Shown here piece after piece: positions 42,962 to 51,360 of a stretch of DNA of 64,000 nt. The notes beneath the pieces are model-generated. The model was not told the origin of the DNA. It searched no databases and saw only the letters and a program-made list of their open reading frames with translations. Both the position numbers and the translations under genes were made by a program. Source of the stretch: Cupriavidus basilensis (lineage in GTDB: Bacteria > Pseudomonadota > Gammaproteobacteria > Burkholderiales > Burkholderiaceae); assembly GCF_000876015.1 (NCBI RefSeq), contig NZ_BBQM01000012.1:496001-560000 (forward strand), written 5' to 3'. Position 1 is the stretch's first letter. The number at the start of each line of letters is the position of its first letter.

Positions 42962-43234
42962 ATGCAGCATCCCATCTCGGCACCCGCGAATCTCGGGCAA
43001 CTCGCCCGCGCCGCGCGCATGGCGCAAAAGCTCACGCGCGACGAGCTCGCGCGCGCCACCGGCCTGTCTCCCGCCTTCATCTCCGCGGTGGAGCGGGGCA
43101 AGGAAACCGCGCAGGTCGGCAAGGTGCTGCTGCTGCTGCAGGAGCTCGGCGTGCGGCTGTACGGCGAAGCGCCGGACGTGCAGGCGTTGATGGCCGAACA
43201 GGGCGGGCTTGCCCGCCGGCGGGTGCGCAAATGA
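42962..43234 (+). CDS. HipB-like antitoxin/XRE repressor (second pair)
   Basis: This 90-residue single-domain XRE protein has the helix-turn-helix LTRDELARATGLSPAFISAV followed by ERGKETAQVGKVLLLLQELG and a basic C-terminal tail ARRRVRK. It differs strongly from the HipB at 39924. Its stop overlaps the HipA start by four bases (ATGA). The upstream nested dyad is a likely operator. Confidence 0.87.
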   Translation: MQHPISAPANLGQLARAARMAQKLTRDELARATGLSPAFISAVERGKETAQVGKVLLLLQELGVRLYGEAPDVQALMAEQGGLARRRVRK

Positions 43235-44535
43235 GCGAGGACCGCACGCTTGCCGCCTACGCGAACGGCATCAAGATCGGCGAAGTCACCGACAGCAACG
43301 GCGTCTGGCGCTTTGCCTACGACGCCGGCTGGCTGCGCGAGCCGGGCCGCTTCGCGCTCTGCCCGAGCCTGCCGCTCGGCCCGCAGGCATTGGTCGACAG
43401 CAGCACCGACCGGCCGGTGCAGTATTTCTTCGACAACCTCCTGCCCGAAGAAGGACAGCGCGCCTTGCTGGCCGGCGCGGCCCGGCTCGACATCGAAGAC
43501 GCGTGGGGCATGCTGGCGTTCTACGGTGCCGAGTCGGCGGGCGCGATCACGCTGCTCGCGCCGGGCCAGCAGGAACCCGCCCGCAGCCGGGTGCCGCTGT
43601 CCTTCGCGGACTTGCATCAGCGCATCCAGGACTTGCCGGGCCGGCCGCTCGACGCCAGGGCGCCCAAGCATATGTCGGTCGGCGGCGCGCAGCACAAGCT
43701 GGCGGCCATCCTGGTGGGCAAGCCAGGCGCCCGCCAGTTGCTGGAACCGGTCGGCGCCGAACCGTCCACCCACATTCTCAAGCCGGAAGCCAGGGGCACC
43801 GCGTGGCCGCATGCCGCCATCAACGAGTTGTTCTGCATGCGGCTGGCGGCGCGCGCGGGCCTGCCGGTGCCGGCCACCGAATTCCTGCGCGTGCCCGCGC
43901 CGGTCTTCGCCATCGCGCGTTTCGACCGCGACGCGAGCGGCGACGCGGTACGGCGGCGGCATGTGATCGACGGCATGCAGTTGCGCGGCAGGAGCCGGAC
44001 GCTCAAGTACACGCACGCATCCACGCAGACCTTGCGCGCGCTGATCGATCTGACCCGGACCCGCGCGGCCGCGCGCCTCGGCATCTACCGCTGGGTGGTG
44101 TTCAACCTGCTGGTGGGCAACGGCGACGCGCACATGAAGAACCTGTCGTTCTTCGCCGACCTGGACGGCTACAGCCTGGCCCCGTTCTACGACATCGTCA
44201 GCACCGTGGTCTACGACACCAGGAACCACCGCGACAACGCGCCGTACTGGCCGGATTCGGAGTTGTCGATGCAGATCGGCGCGACCCGGCACTACCGCGA
44301 CCTCCGGCGCGTGGACGTGATCCAGGCCGGCCAGGAACTGGGCCTGAGCCGGGCCGCCGCCGCCTTCGAACTCGATGCCGTGATCGCCGCCGTCACGGAG
44401 CACGCGAATCCCGTCCGGGCGGAGGTGGAGGCCGAGGCCATGCCGGACGGCGGGGAAAGCCGGATCCTGAATGCGATCCTGGCCATGCCGGTCAAGGAAA
44501 TGTCCGAACGCCTGCGCATGCCGGGCGGAATATAG
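43231..44535 (+). CDS. HipA-like kinase toxin (second pair)
   Basis: This 434-residue HipA family protein has the Couple_hipA N-domain (YFFDNLLPEEG), the P-loop-like MSVGGAQHKLAAIL, STHILKPEARGT, the catalytic loop LLVGNGDAHMKNLSFF (aspartate near residue 298) and APFYDIVSTVVY for metal binding. It is about as long as the first HipA but the two are only distantly alike and belong to different HipA branches. It is translationally coupled to its antitoxin. Target proteins of this branch are unknown to me. Confidence 0.87.
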   Translation: MSEDRTLAAYANGIKIGEVTDSNGVWRFAYDAGWLREPGRFALCPSLPLGPQALVDSSTDRPVQYFFDNLLPEEGQRALLAGAARLDIEDAWGMLAFYGAESAGAITLLAPGQQEPARSRVPLSFADLHQRIQDLPGRPLDARAPKHMSVGGAQHKLAAILVGKPGARQLLEPVGAEPSTHILKPEARGTAWPHAAINELFCMRLAARAGLPVPATEFLRVPAPVFAIARFDRDASGDAVRRRHVIDGMQLRGRSRTLKYTHASTQTLRALIDLTRTRAAARLGIYRWVVFNLLVGNGDAHMKNLSFFADLDGYSLAPFYDIVSTVVYDTRNHRDNAPYWPDSELSMQIGATRHYRDLRRVDVIQAGQELGLSRAAAAFELDAVIAAVTEHANPVRAEVEAEAMPDGGESRILNAILAMPVKEMSERLRMPGGI

Positions 44536-44550
44536 CGGCATGCCGCCTTA

Positions 44551-44556
44551 TATAAT
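44551..44556 (+). promoter_or_regulatory. Possible -10 element before the membrane diguanylate cyclase gene
   Basis: A perfect TATAAT lies at 44551-44556, 55 bases before the ATG, flanked by CCGCC and GGCGG that can form a small dyad around it. No clear -35 element is present at the right distance. Confidence 0.35.
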
Positions 44557-44610
44557 CGGCGGCGTCCCCCGCCGGCGCTGCCGCCGGGCGGGTACCCTGG
44601 AACCGGCCGA

Positions 44611-46248
44611 ATGCCTTCGTACCCCTTAGTTCTCTGTCTGACCTTCGCGGTCGTCGGCAGCCTGACGATGGCCCTGCTGGCCTGGACCCGGCGCGACGAT
44701 CCCACCGTCAAGGCCTTCCTGGTGCTGGCCGGCGGCACGGCGCTGTGGAGCGGGGGCCGCCTGCTGGAGCTGAGTTCGTCCGAGCTGGAAGCGCGCGTGC
44801 TGTGGGCCCAGCTGCAGTACGTCGGCATCCTGGCGGTGCCGATCGGCTGGTTCTGCGCCATGCTGCAACTGAGCCGGCCGAAGCTCGCCGTCCCGCGCTG
44901 GCTGCTGTCGATGCACGCCGTGGTCAGCGTGGTGACGCTGGGCCTGGTCTTCACCAACGAGCAGCACCGGCTGATCTGGTCGGCGATCGCGCTGGTGCCG
45001 GGCGGGGCGCCGCCGGGCGCGGTCTTCACCCACGGGCCGGCCTATGCCGCGCTGGCGGCGTACACCTACCTGCTGCTGTTCGTCAGCCTCTATTTCCTGG
45101 CGACGGCGCCCGTGCCGGGCAGCAGCCTGACGCGCGGCGGCCGTGCCGTGCTGGCCGGCGGGCTGGTGCTGCCGCTGCTGGCCAACGTGGCCTACCTGAC
45201 GCGGCACACGGGGCCGCTGGGCGGCGACCTGACGCCGGCCACGTTCTCGGTGATGACGGTGCTGGTGTGGTTCTGCGCGCTGCGCGGCCACCTGGAGGAC
45301 GTGGGGCACTACGCCCGGCTGCGGGTGTTCGATTCGCTGCACGAAGGCTGCGTGATCGCCGACGCCAACGATGTCATCGTGGACTCCAACCCGGCGGCGC
45401 GGCGCCTGCTGGCCGACATGACGCGCGGCCAGCCGGTGCCGCGCGCGTGGCGGCATGCCGTCGAGGCCAGCCGCGCGGGCGCGCATGGCGGCGGGTCCCA
45501 TCTGATTTCCGAGGAGCGGGTGGACTACGAGCTGACGGTGGAGTCCGTGCGCAACCTGAACGGGCGGGCGGTGGGCATCATCGTGTTCCTGCGCGACGTG
45601 ACGCGCTTCCGCTCGCGCGAGCAGGCGCTGACGGTGGAGAACTCCAGCCTGGCGGAGCGGCTGGGCGAGACCGAGGAAAAGCTCTCGCGCATCGAGGCGG
45701 ACCTGTACCGCGATGCGCTGACCGGCGCCTACAACCGGCGCTTCTTCGAGCGCGAGGCGGCCGCGGTGGTGGCCGCGGCGTGCGAGCGCGGCCTGCCGGT
45801 GGGCTTCCTGCTGATCGACGTGGATTACTTCAAGCAGTACAACGACCTGCACGGCCACGTGCATGGCGACGAATGCCTGCGCCGCGTGGCGGGCGCCATC
45901 GGCGGCGCGCTGCGCGATGGCCTCGGCAGTCCCGGTGGCGCCGGCGGCTTCTGCGCGCGCGTGGGCGGCGAGGAATTCGTGGTGGTGCTGCCATCGGCGG
46001 CGGCGCCGGACACGCGCGCCGCCGGCCTGCGCCTGCTGGAGGCGGTGCGCGCGCTGCGCCTGCCGCACGGCGGCTGGCCCGAGCACCCTTACGTGACCAT
46101 CAGCGTGGGCGCGGTGTGCGAGATACCGGCCTCGCCGCGGCTGGAGGCGCTGCTGGAACAGGCCGACGCCGCCATGTACGAGGCCAAGCGCAACGGCCGC
46201 GACCGCTTCGTCATGCGCGACCAGGCAATGCTGGCCACCTGTCCCTGA
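44611..46248 (+). CDS. Membrane diguanylate cyclase (7TM-PAS-GGDEF)
   Basis: This 545-residue protein starts with about seven membrane helices of the histidine-kinase-N-terminal 7TM type (residues 1-225), followed by a PAS-like domain (about 235-335, VFDSLHEGCVIADANDVIVD), a coiled coil (ENSSLAERLGETEEKLSRIE) and a GGDEF domain with DALTGAYNRRFFE and RVGGEEFVVV. It should synthesise cyclic di-GMP in response to a membrane or small-molecule cue. A Gly-rich insertion (GLGSPGGAGGFCA) replaces the usual residues just before GGEEF, so no RxxD inhibitory site is present. It is convergent with the murA-like gene. Confidence 0.9.
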   Translation: MPSYPLVLCLTFAVVGSLTMALLAWTRRDDPTVKAFLVLAGGTALWSGGRLLELSSSELEARVLWAQLQYVGILAVPIGWFCAMLQLSRPKLAVPRWLLSMHAVVSVVTLGLVFTNEQHRLIWSAIALVPGGAPPGAVFTHGPAYAALAAYTYLLLFVSLYFLATAPVPGSSLTRGGRAVLAGGLVLPLLANVAYLTRHTGPLGGDLTPATFSVMTVLVWFCALRGHLEDVGHYARLRVFDSLHEGCVIADANDVIVDSNPAARRLLADMTRGQPVPRAWRHAVEASRAGAHGGGSHLISEERVDYELTVESVRNLNGRAVGIIVFLRDVTRFRSREQALTVENSSLAERLGETEEKLSRIEADLYRDALTGAYNRRFFEREAAAVVAAACERGLPVGFLLIDVDYFKQYNDLHGHVHGDECLRRVAGAIGGALRDGLGSPGGAGGFCARVGGEEFVVVLPSAAAPDTRAAGLRLLEAVRALRLPHGGWPEHPYVTISVGAVCEIPASPRLEALLEQADAAMYEAKRNGRDRFVMRDQAMLATCP

Positions 46249-46263
46249 GCCGGACGGACCCGG

Positions 46264-47565
46264 TTATTCCTCGCTGGTCCACTCCACCTGCACGCCCAGG
46301 CTGCGCAGGTTTTCCACGAAGCGCGGATGGGCGCGGCGGATCGGGGTGGCGTTGCGGATCTCGGAGCGGCCGTCGATGCTGGCGGCGACCATGAACAGGG
46401 CGATGGCCACGCGGATGATGTACGGGCTTTCCACCACCGCCGGCGTGAGCGGGTTGCCGCCGAAGGTGATGAGCCGGTGCGGGTCGGACGAGAACACGTG
46501 GGCGCCGAACTTGGAGAGCTCGCCGGTCCAGCCCAGCGCGCCGTCGTAGACCTTGTTCCAGAACATGGCGTTGCCCTTGGCGCGCACGCCCAGCGCGATG
46601 AAGATGGGCAGCAGGTCGACCGGGAAATACGGCCACGGCGCGGCTTCCACCTTGGTCAGCACGTTGCTGGTAAACGGCGTCTGCACTTCGAGCGGGCCGG
46701 GGCAGGTGGCGCGCGACCAGCCGTCCTCGTGCGTGATCTGCACGCCGAACTTGGCGAAGGTGCGATCGATCAGCGGGAAATTGCCGGGCGCGCTGTTGCG
46801 CACCACCACGTCGCCGCCGGTGATGGCGCCCAGCGCCAGGAAGGTGGTGATCTCGTGGAAATCCTCGTCGAAGTGGAATTCGCCGCCGCGCAGCGCATGG
46901 CCGCCGTGCACCGTCACGCGCGAGGTGCCGATGCCTTCGATGCGCACGCCGAGCATCTCCATGAAGCGGCAGAATTCCTGCACGTGCGGCTCGGACGCCG
47001 CGTTGGTCAGCGTGGAAACCCCATCGGCGGCGGCCGCGCACAGCACGAAGTTCTCGGTGGTGGTGACGGAAGCGTAGTCGAGCCAGTGATCGTTGGGCGT
47101 CAGGCGGCCGGCGCTGCGCACCAGCAGCGAACCGTCGGCGCGCTCGATCTGGCCGCCGAAGCGGCGGAACACGTCCACGTGCGGATCGATCTCGCGCACG
47201 CCCAGCGTGCAGCCCTTGACGTTGTCCTCCAGCCGCGCCACGCCGAAGCGCGCCAGCAGCGGCGGCACCAGCATGATGGACGAGCGCATCTCCTCGGGCA
47301 GCCGGTGGCTGGCCGCGTCGAAGCGGGTGTCGCGGTGGTGCAGCTCCAGCGTGCCGGTGGCGTGGTCCATGCGCACGTCGCTGCCGAGCGTGCGGAAGAT
47401 GTCGAGGATCTTGCGCACGTCGGTGATGTCCGGCACGCCGTGCAGGCGCAGCGGCTCCGCCGTGAGCAGCGTGGCGCACAGCACCGGCAGCACCGCGTTC
47501 TTGTTGGCGGAGGGGATGATGCGGCCACGCAGAGGCGTACCACCGTGCACGATGAGATTGGACAT
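46264..47565 (-). CDS. Divergent MurA-like enolpyruvyl transferase
   Basis: This 433-residue protein has the two-domain EPSP synthase/MurA fold. K22 and N23 (PSANKNAVLPVL) and C119 (KGCTLGVREIDPHV) correspond to the PEP-binding lysine-asparagine pair and the catalytic cysteine of MurA (K22, N23, C115 in E. coli). The rest departs from standard MurA: SYASVTTTENFVL-type helices are kept, but the second half (FPVDLLPIFIALGVRAKGNA, ALGWTGELSKFGAHVF) lacks the usual GFPTDMQAQ sequence. It is probably a paralogue beside a housekeeping MurA elsewhere, and may use another nucleotide sugar. It stands alone between unrelated genes. Confidence 0.82.
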   Translation of the reverse strand: MSNLIVHGGTPLRGRIIPSANKNAVLPVLCATLLTAEPLRLHGVPDITDVRKILDIFRTLGSDVRMDHATGTLELHHRDTRFDAASHRLPEEMRSSIMLVPPLLARFGVARLEDNVKGCTLGVREIDPHVDVFRRFGGQIERADGSLLVRSAGRLTPNDHWLDYASVTTTENFVLCAAAADGVSTLTNAASEPHVQEFCRFMEMLGVRIEGIGTSRVTVHGGHALRGGEFHFDEDFHEITTFLALGAITGGDVVVRNSAPGNFPLIDRTFAKFGVQITHEDGWSRATCPGPLEVQTPFTSNVLTKVEAAPWPYFPVDLLPIFIALGVRAKGNAMFWNKVYDGALGWTGELSKFGAHVFSSDPHRLITFGGNPLTPAVVESPYIIRVAIALFMVAASIDGRSEIRNATPIRRAHPRFVENLRSLGVQVEWTSEE

Positions 47566-47820
47566 GGATCAGGAATAAGGGGACTGGCTGGGCTGACGGA
47601 GACTTGACGGAGACGGATCGAGGCTGGCCGGAGCGCGACAGCGCGGACCGGCCGCGGGCGCGTCCCGCATTGTACTTGCGCCGGCGCGCCGCGACGCAGC
47701 CCGGCACGTCACCTTGTTCTCCTTTTGCCCGACCTTTGTCGCCCTTTGTCGCCCTTTCCCGGCACGCATGCCCGCCACGGCACCCGCGCGGCGCTCAGGA
47801 ATCGGCTTCAGGGGCCGGAT

Positions 47821-48234
47821 TCAGGGACCGAAGCTCGAGCGGGCCTGGATGCCCCAGCCGCCGGCCTCCAAGGTCATGACGTACATCGAGTCATAGACGC
47901 CGATCACGCTGTGGTCCTTGCGAAAGCGCGTGTAGCTCAGCAGCACGTGCGCCTTGCGGGCATTGCACTGCACGACCTCGCGCGATTCCCAGCGGCTGTA
48001 TGACCAGCCGTCCGCTTCTTCGAGCCGCTTGAACAGGTCCATCGGGTTGCTGCCGGGCGCTTCGTAGATCGTGGTGGTGCCGTTGGCGAGCCGGGTGTGC
48101 GGGAAGTGCATGCAGCGGTCCATCGCCGCGGCGTCGTGGTCGTTGAGCGCCTGCATGAAGGCGTCGAGGACGGCGTTGCAGGCGCGCTGGATGTCTTCGC
48201 GGGCGGCGACGTTGCTGGTGGATGCGGTGGGCAT
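47821..48234 (-). CDS. NTF2/SnoaL-like small protein
   Basis: This 137-residue protein has a cone-shaped NTF2-like pattern: helical start REDIQRACNAVLDAFMQALN, DHDAAAMDRCMHFPHTRLAN, and a C-terminal beta sheet ending GGWGIQARSSFGP. Relatives bind or isomerise small hydrophobic molecules; no activity can be assigned. The ATG at 48234 is preferred. It is divergent from the IclR gene, with an IclR-type operator copy 23 bases upstream of its start, so it likely belongs to the same regulon as the alcohol dehydrogenase. The 255 bases downstream (47566-47820) hold no supportable gene. Confidence 0.8.
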   Translation of the reverse strand: MPTASTSNVAAREDIQRACNAVLDAFMQALNDHDAAAMDRCMHFPHTRLANGTTTIYEAPGSNPMDLFKRLEEADGWSYSRWESREVVQCNARKAHVLLSYTRFRKDHSVIGVYDSMYVMTLEAGGWGIQARSSFGP

Positions 48235-48256
48235 GGAGGGAAGTGTCTCTAACCTT

Positions 48257-48272
48257 ATGGAACATGAGTTCC
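48257..48272. promoter_or_regulatory. IclR operator copy near the NTF2-like gene
   Basis: ATGGAACATGAGTTCC contains the dyad GGAAC-ATGA-GTTCC. The same 12-base core GGAACATGAG recurs in inverted orientation at 48374-48389 in front of the IclR gene. It lies 23 bases before the NTF2-like start, in a promoter position for that divergent gene. Confidence 0.65.
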
Positions 48273-48345
48273 GTTTATTTTTGATTGCACGGAACGAGAA
48301 AGTCAAATTTTCTTTGGTCTTTCGAATTTACGCCTGACACGACAC

Positions 48346-48389
48346 TTGCATTGCCATTTTCGCTGAATATAATGGACCTCATGTTCCAT
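48346..48389 (+). promoter_or_regulatory. iclR-type gene promoter with overlapping operator
   Basis: TTGCAT (48346-48351), a 16-base spacer and a perfect TATAAT (48368-48373) form a strong sigma-70 promoter. The operator GGACCTCATGTTCCAT (48374-48389) begins at the base after the -10 box and covers the start point, which implies autorepression. The GTG start is at 48406. Confidence 0.75.
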
Positions 48390-48405
48390 TTTAAAGATCC
48401 GCAGC

Positions 48406-49206
48406 GTGAACACCAGGACCGCGACCACCCCCGACCCCGATGACGCCGACAAGGATCAGGTTTCCGCCCTCGCGCGCGGCCTGATGCTGCTGGACTGTTT
48501 CCGCTCGCAGGAGCGCTTCCTCGGCATCCAGGAACTGGTCGAGCGCACGGGGCTGCCGAAGGCCACCGTGTCGCGGCTGGCCTACACGCTGCTGGCCAAC
48601 GGCTATCTCGAATACGCGCAGGCGCAGGCCAAGTTCTACCTGGGCGCGCGGGTGGTCTCGCTGGGCTTCTCCGTGCTGGGCGCCATGCGCGTGCGGCAAC
48701 TGGCGCGGCCGCTGATGCGCGAGCTGGCCGATGGCTGCTCGGCCTCGGTCGGCATCGGCATGCGCGACCGCCACACCATGCTCTATGTCGAGAACGCGGC
48801 CAGCGCGGCCAACCAGAACTTCCGCCTCAACATCGGCTCGCGCGTGCCGCTGGCGACCTCGGCGATGGGCCGCGCCTATTACTGCGGCCTGACCGGGGAC
48901 GAGCGGGAAGGGCTGCTGGCCGAGCTGTCGCAGCGCGCGCCGTCCGAGTTCGGCCAGATCCGCGACTCGCTCGAAGCCGGCCTGAAGTCCTTCCGCGAAC
49001 TGGGCTTCTGCCTGTCCGTGGGCGAATGGCAGACCGACGTGAACGCCGTGGGCGTGCCTTACCGCTCGGCCGACGGCACCGCGGTGCTGGGCTTCAATTG
49101 CTGCGGGCCAGCCTACCAGCTGACGCCCGGCGATCTGGTGGAGAAGTGGGGCCCGCGCCTGCTCAACGTGGTGCGCAACGTCGAGGCGGCGGTATTGGCT
49201 GCCTGA
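48406..49206 (+). CDS. IclR-family transcriptional regulator
   Basis: This 266-residue regulator has the IclR winged helix-turn-helix (about 15-75: ALARGLMLLDCFRSQERFLG, LVERTGLPKATVSRLAYTLL) and the C-terminal effector domain (GMRDRHTMLYVENAASA, IGSRVPLATSAMGRAYYCGL, GFCLSVGEWQTDVNAVGVPY). The start is GTG. Two inverted copies of one operator in the divergent gap suggest that it controls both the NTF2-like gene and itself. The downstream alcohol dehydrogenase and TctAB genes on the same strand are likely regulon members. Confidence 0.9.
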   Translation: MNTRTATTPDPDDADKDQVSALARGLMLLDCFRSQERFLGIQELVERTGLPKATVSRLAYTLLANGYLEYAQAQAKFYLGARVVSLGFSVLGAMRVRQLARPLMRELADGCSASVGIGMRDRHTMLYVENAASAANQNFRLNIGSRVPLATSAMGRAYYCGLTGDEREGLLAELSQRAPSEFGQIRDSLEAGLKSFRELGFCLSVGEWQTDVNAVGVPYRSADGTAVLGFNCCGPAYQLTPGDLVEKWGPRLLNVVRNVEAAVLAA

Positions 49207-49349
49207 CCGGCCACCTGATTGGCCACCGAACTGGCCACCTGAGCCGGCCCGCCGCGCGGGCCTTCCCTTCCTGATTTACCGAGGCCGGGCGGCCTCGCGC
49301 CGTGTCATGCCACCGCCGGGCTGCCCGGCCAACATAACGAAGGATCACG

Positions 49350-50522
49350 ATGAGACAAGGTTCATTCAGCATTCCGCCGATGGAACGGGTATTTTTCGGG
49401 CGGCCGTTCGTCGAGGTGGTCCTGGAGGAAGTGGAGCGGCTCGGCGCGCGCCGCGTGTTCCTGCTGGTCAGCAATACGCTCAACAACAAGACCGACGAGA
49501 TCGGCAAGCTGCGCGACGCGCTGGGCCCGAGGTTCGCCGCCATCCACGACGACATCCCCGCGCACATTCCGCGCGATGCGGTGCTGCGCGCGGCGGCGGT
49601 CGCGCGCGCGGCGGACGCCGACCTGATCGTGACGGTCGGCGGCGGCTCGATCACCGACGCCGGCAAGAACGTGCAGCTGTGCCTGGAGCACGACATCACC
49701 GAGCTGGACCAGTTCGAGCCGTTCCGCCTCAAGACGGACCCGGCGACGGGCGTGGTGGAGGCGCCGGTGTTCCGCGGACCGAAGGTGCGCCAGATCGCGG
49801 TGCCGACCACGCTGTCGGGCGGCGAGTTCCACCAGAGCGGCGGCTCCAACGACCCGGTCAGGAAACTCAAGCAGAGCATCCGCAACCCGCTGATGATTCC
49901 GCGTACCGTGGTGTTCGATCCGGTGCTGACGCGGCACACGCCGCTCGGGCTGTGGCTGTCCACCGGCATGCGCGCGGTCGACCACGCGGTGGAGTCGTTC
50001 TGTTCGCCCTACGGCAGCCCGTTCGTCGACGGCACCGCGCTGCAGGCGCTGCGCACGCTGCCCGATGCGCTCAAGCGCACCCGGAAGGACCCCGGCGACA
50101 TGGAAGCGCGCGCCGACGCGCAGGCCGGCATGTGGCTGTCGCAGATGGGCATGTGGTCGCTGGTGCCGATGGGCGCCAGCCACGGCATCGGCCACGTGCT
50201 CGCGGGCACCTTCCACGTGCCGCACGGCCATTGCACCTGCGTGACCTTGCCGGGCGTGCTGCGCTTCAACAAGCCGGTGACGGAGGAAAAGCAGAAGCTG
50301 CTGAGCGCGGCGCTGGGCGACGCGAACCGCGAGACGGCCGACCTCGTGGCCGAGCTGATCGACGCGCTGGAGATGCCAAACCGGCTGCACAAGGTCGGCG
50401 TGGAGCGCAAGGACTTCGAGCTGGTGGCGAGGAACGCGCTGCTGGACCGCTGGACGCACAGCAATCCGCGCAAGTTCACGGGGCCGGAGGAAATCATCGC
50501 GCTGCTGGAGCAGGTCGCGTAG
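49350..50522 (+). CDS. Iron-containing alcohol dehydrogenase (maleylacetate reductase-like)
   Basis: This 390-residue group III alcohol dehydrogenase has the nucleotide motif TVGGGSITDAGKN and metal-binding residues in AVDHAVES, ASHGIGHVLAG and VPHGHCTCVTL. The family oxidises or reduces small alcohols and keto acids with NAD(P)H and Fe2+ or Zn2+; sequences with this PHGHC form are often called maleylacetate reductase-like. AACGAAGGATCACG precedes the ATG. It follows the IclR gene by 143 bases and is probably controlled by it. It may work on the carboxylate imported by the TctAB system downstream. Confidence 0.88.
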   Translation: MRQGSFSIPPMERVFFGRPFVEVVLEEVERLGARRVFLLVSNTLNNKTDEIGKLRDALGPRFAAIHDDIPAHIPRDAVLRAAAVARAADADLIVTVGGGSITDAGKNVQLCLEHDITELDQFEPFRLKTDPATGVVEAPVFRGPKVRQIAVPTTLSGGEFHQSGGSNDPVRKLKQSIRNPLMIPRTVVFDPVLTRHTPLGLWLSTGMRAVDHAVESFCSPYGSPFVDGTALQALRTLPDALKRTRKDPGDMEARADAQAGMWLSQMGMWSLVPMGASHGIGHVLAGTFHVPHGHCTCVTLPGVLRFNKPVTEEKQKLLSAALGDANRETADLVAELIDALEMPNRLHKVGVERKDFELVARNALLDRWTHSNPRKFTGPEEIIALLEQVA

Positions 50523-50611
50523 GCGCGGCGCGCGGGCCGCCCGTGTATGGGCCCGCCGCCGGAAAGTTCCGTCCGCGCATGCGTCATGTAGTGATCTATT
50601 TTGTATCGTAA

Positions 50612-50671
50612 TTTGTACAAAGTAGAAACATGGATTTTTCCCCGGAATTTCATTCGGACGAAAGCCGAATG
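50612..50671. other. Hairpins in the gap before the leader ORF
   Basis: The 264-base gap after the alcohol dehydrogenase gene (50523-50786) holds a perfect 10-bp palindrome TTTGTACAAA (50612-50621) in an AT-rich patch and a 7-bp stem CATTCGG / CCGAATG with loop ACGAAAG (50651-50671). No T-run follows, so a classic terminator is not supported. The palindrome may be a regulator site for the tct genes. Confidence 0.4.
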
Positions 50672-50786
50672 CAAGGCGACGGTAAGCGGTTTGGAAGGCT
50701 GCGTTCATAGAGTCTCCACACGCCACGGCATCCGCGATTCATTCGCGGCGCGGTGGCGCAGAAATAGGAGACGAAAGGACCAGCCT

Positions 50787-50876
50787 ATGTACCAAGACAC
50801 CCACACATACCGCCCCGCGGCCACACGGCCGGCGGCGTCCCCCTCGCTGCCAGCGATCCGGGGAGCCGCGCAATGA
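50787..50876 (+). CDS. 29-residue leader ORF overlapping tctB
   Basis: A 29-codon frame starts at ATG 50787 with AGGAGACGAAAGG 7-19 bases upstream, the best ribosome site in the region, and its stop overlaps the tctB start (ATGA at 50873-50876). The peptide MYQDTHTYRPAATRPAASPS is rich in Pro, Ala and Thr and matches nothing I know. The tctB start itself has no separate strong ribosome site, so the frame may serve to couple translation. Confidence 0.5.
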   Translation: MYQDTHTYRPAATRPAASPSLPAIRGAAQ

Positions 50877-51355
50877 GCACACCCTCCCAATTCAAGAAGG
50901 ACTACTACGGCGGCGCCCTGATGACGCTGGTCGGGCTTGCCTCGGTCACGGCCGGGCTGCAATACCGCACCGGCACGCTGGCCCACATGGGGCCCGGTTT
51001 CTTTCCGGTCGCCGTGGGCACGCTGCTGGCGCTGGTCGGCGTGATGATCGCGCTGTCCGCGCGCGGCGAGAAGGCCGCGGCGGCGCCGGTGCCGGGGCAT
51101 GACCACAGCCACGGCCTGCCCGACCTGCGCGGCTGCGTCTGCATCGTGCTGGGCGTGCTGGCGTTCCTGCTGCTGGGCAAGTACGGCGGCCTGATTCCCG
51201 CGACGTTCGCGATCGTGTTCATCTCGGCGCTGGGCGATCGCAGCAACACGATCAAGCAGGCCATCGTGCTGGCGCTGGCGATGTGCGTCATCGCCGCGGT
51301 GGTGTTCTGGTGGGCGCTGCAATTGCAGTTGCCGCTGTTTACCTGGGGAGGCTGA
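50873..51355 (+). CDS. tctB: Tripartite tricarboxylate transporter small subunit TctB
   Basis: This 160-residue inner-membrane protein has four helices, the TctB start KDYYGGALMTLVGLASVTAG, the motif GTLAHMGPGFFPVAVGTLL and a His-rich loop (PGHDHSHG). With TctA it forms the membrane part of a sodium-driven carboxylate importer that takes its cargo from a periplasmic TctC protein. The tctA ATG is five bases downstream. No tctC lies in the neighbourhood. Confidence 0.9.
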   Translation: MSTPSQFKKDYYGGALMTLVGLASVTAGLQYRTGTLAHMGPGFFPVAVGTLLALVGVMIALSARGEKAAAAPVPGHDHSHGLPDLRGCVCIVLGVLAFLLLGKYGGLIPATFAIVFISALGDRSNTIKQAIVLALAMCVIAAVVFWWALQLQLPLFTWGG

Positions 51356-51360
51356 TCATC

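Noticed and set aside
48257..48389. Inverted ends of a small mobile element (MITE)
   Set aside because: The two matching sites are only 16 bases, lie at promoter positions of divergent genes and have no target duplication; a shared IclR operator is the better reading.
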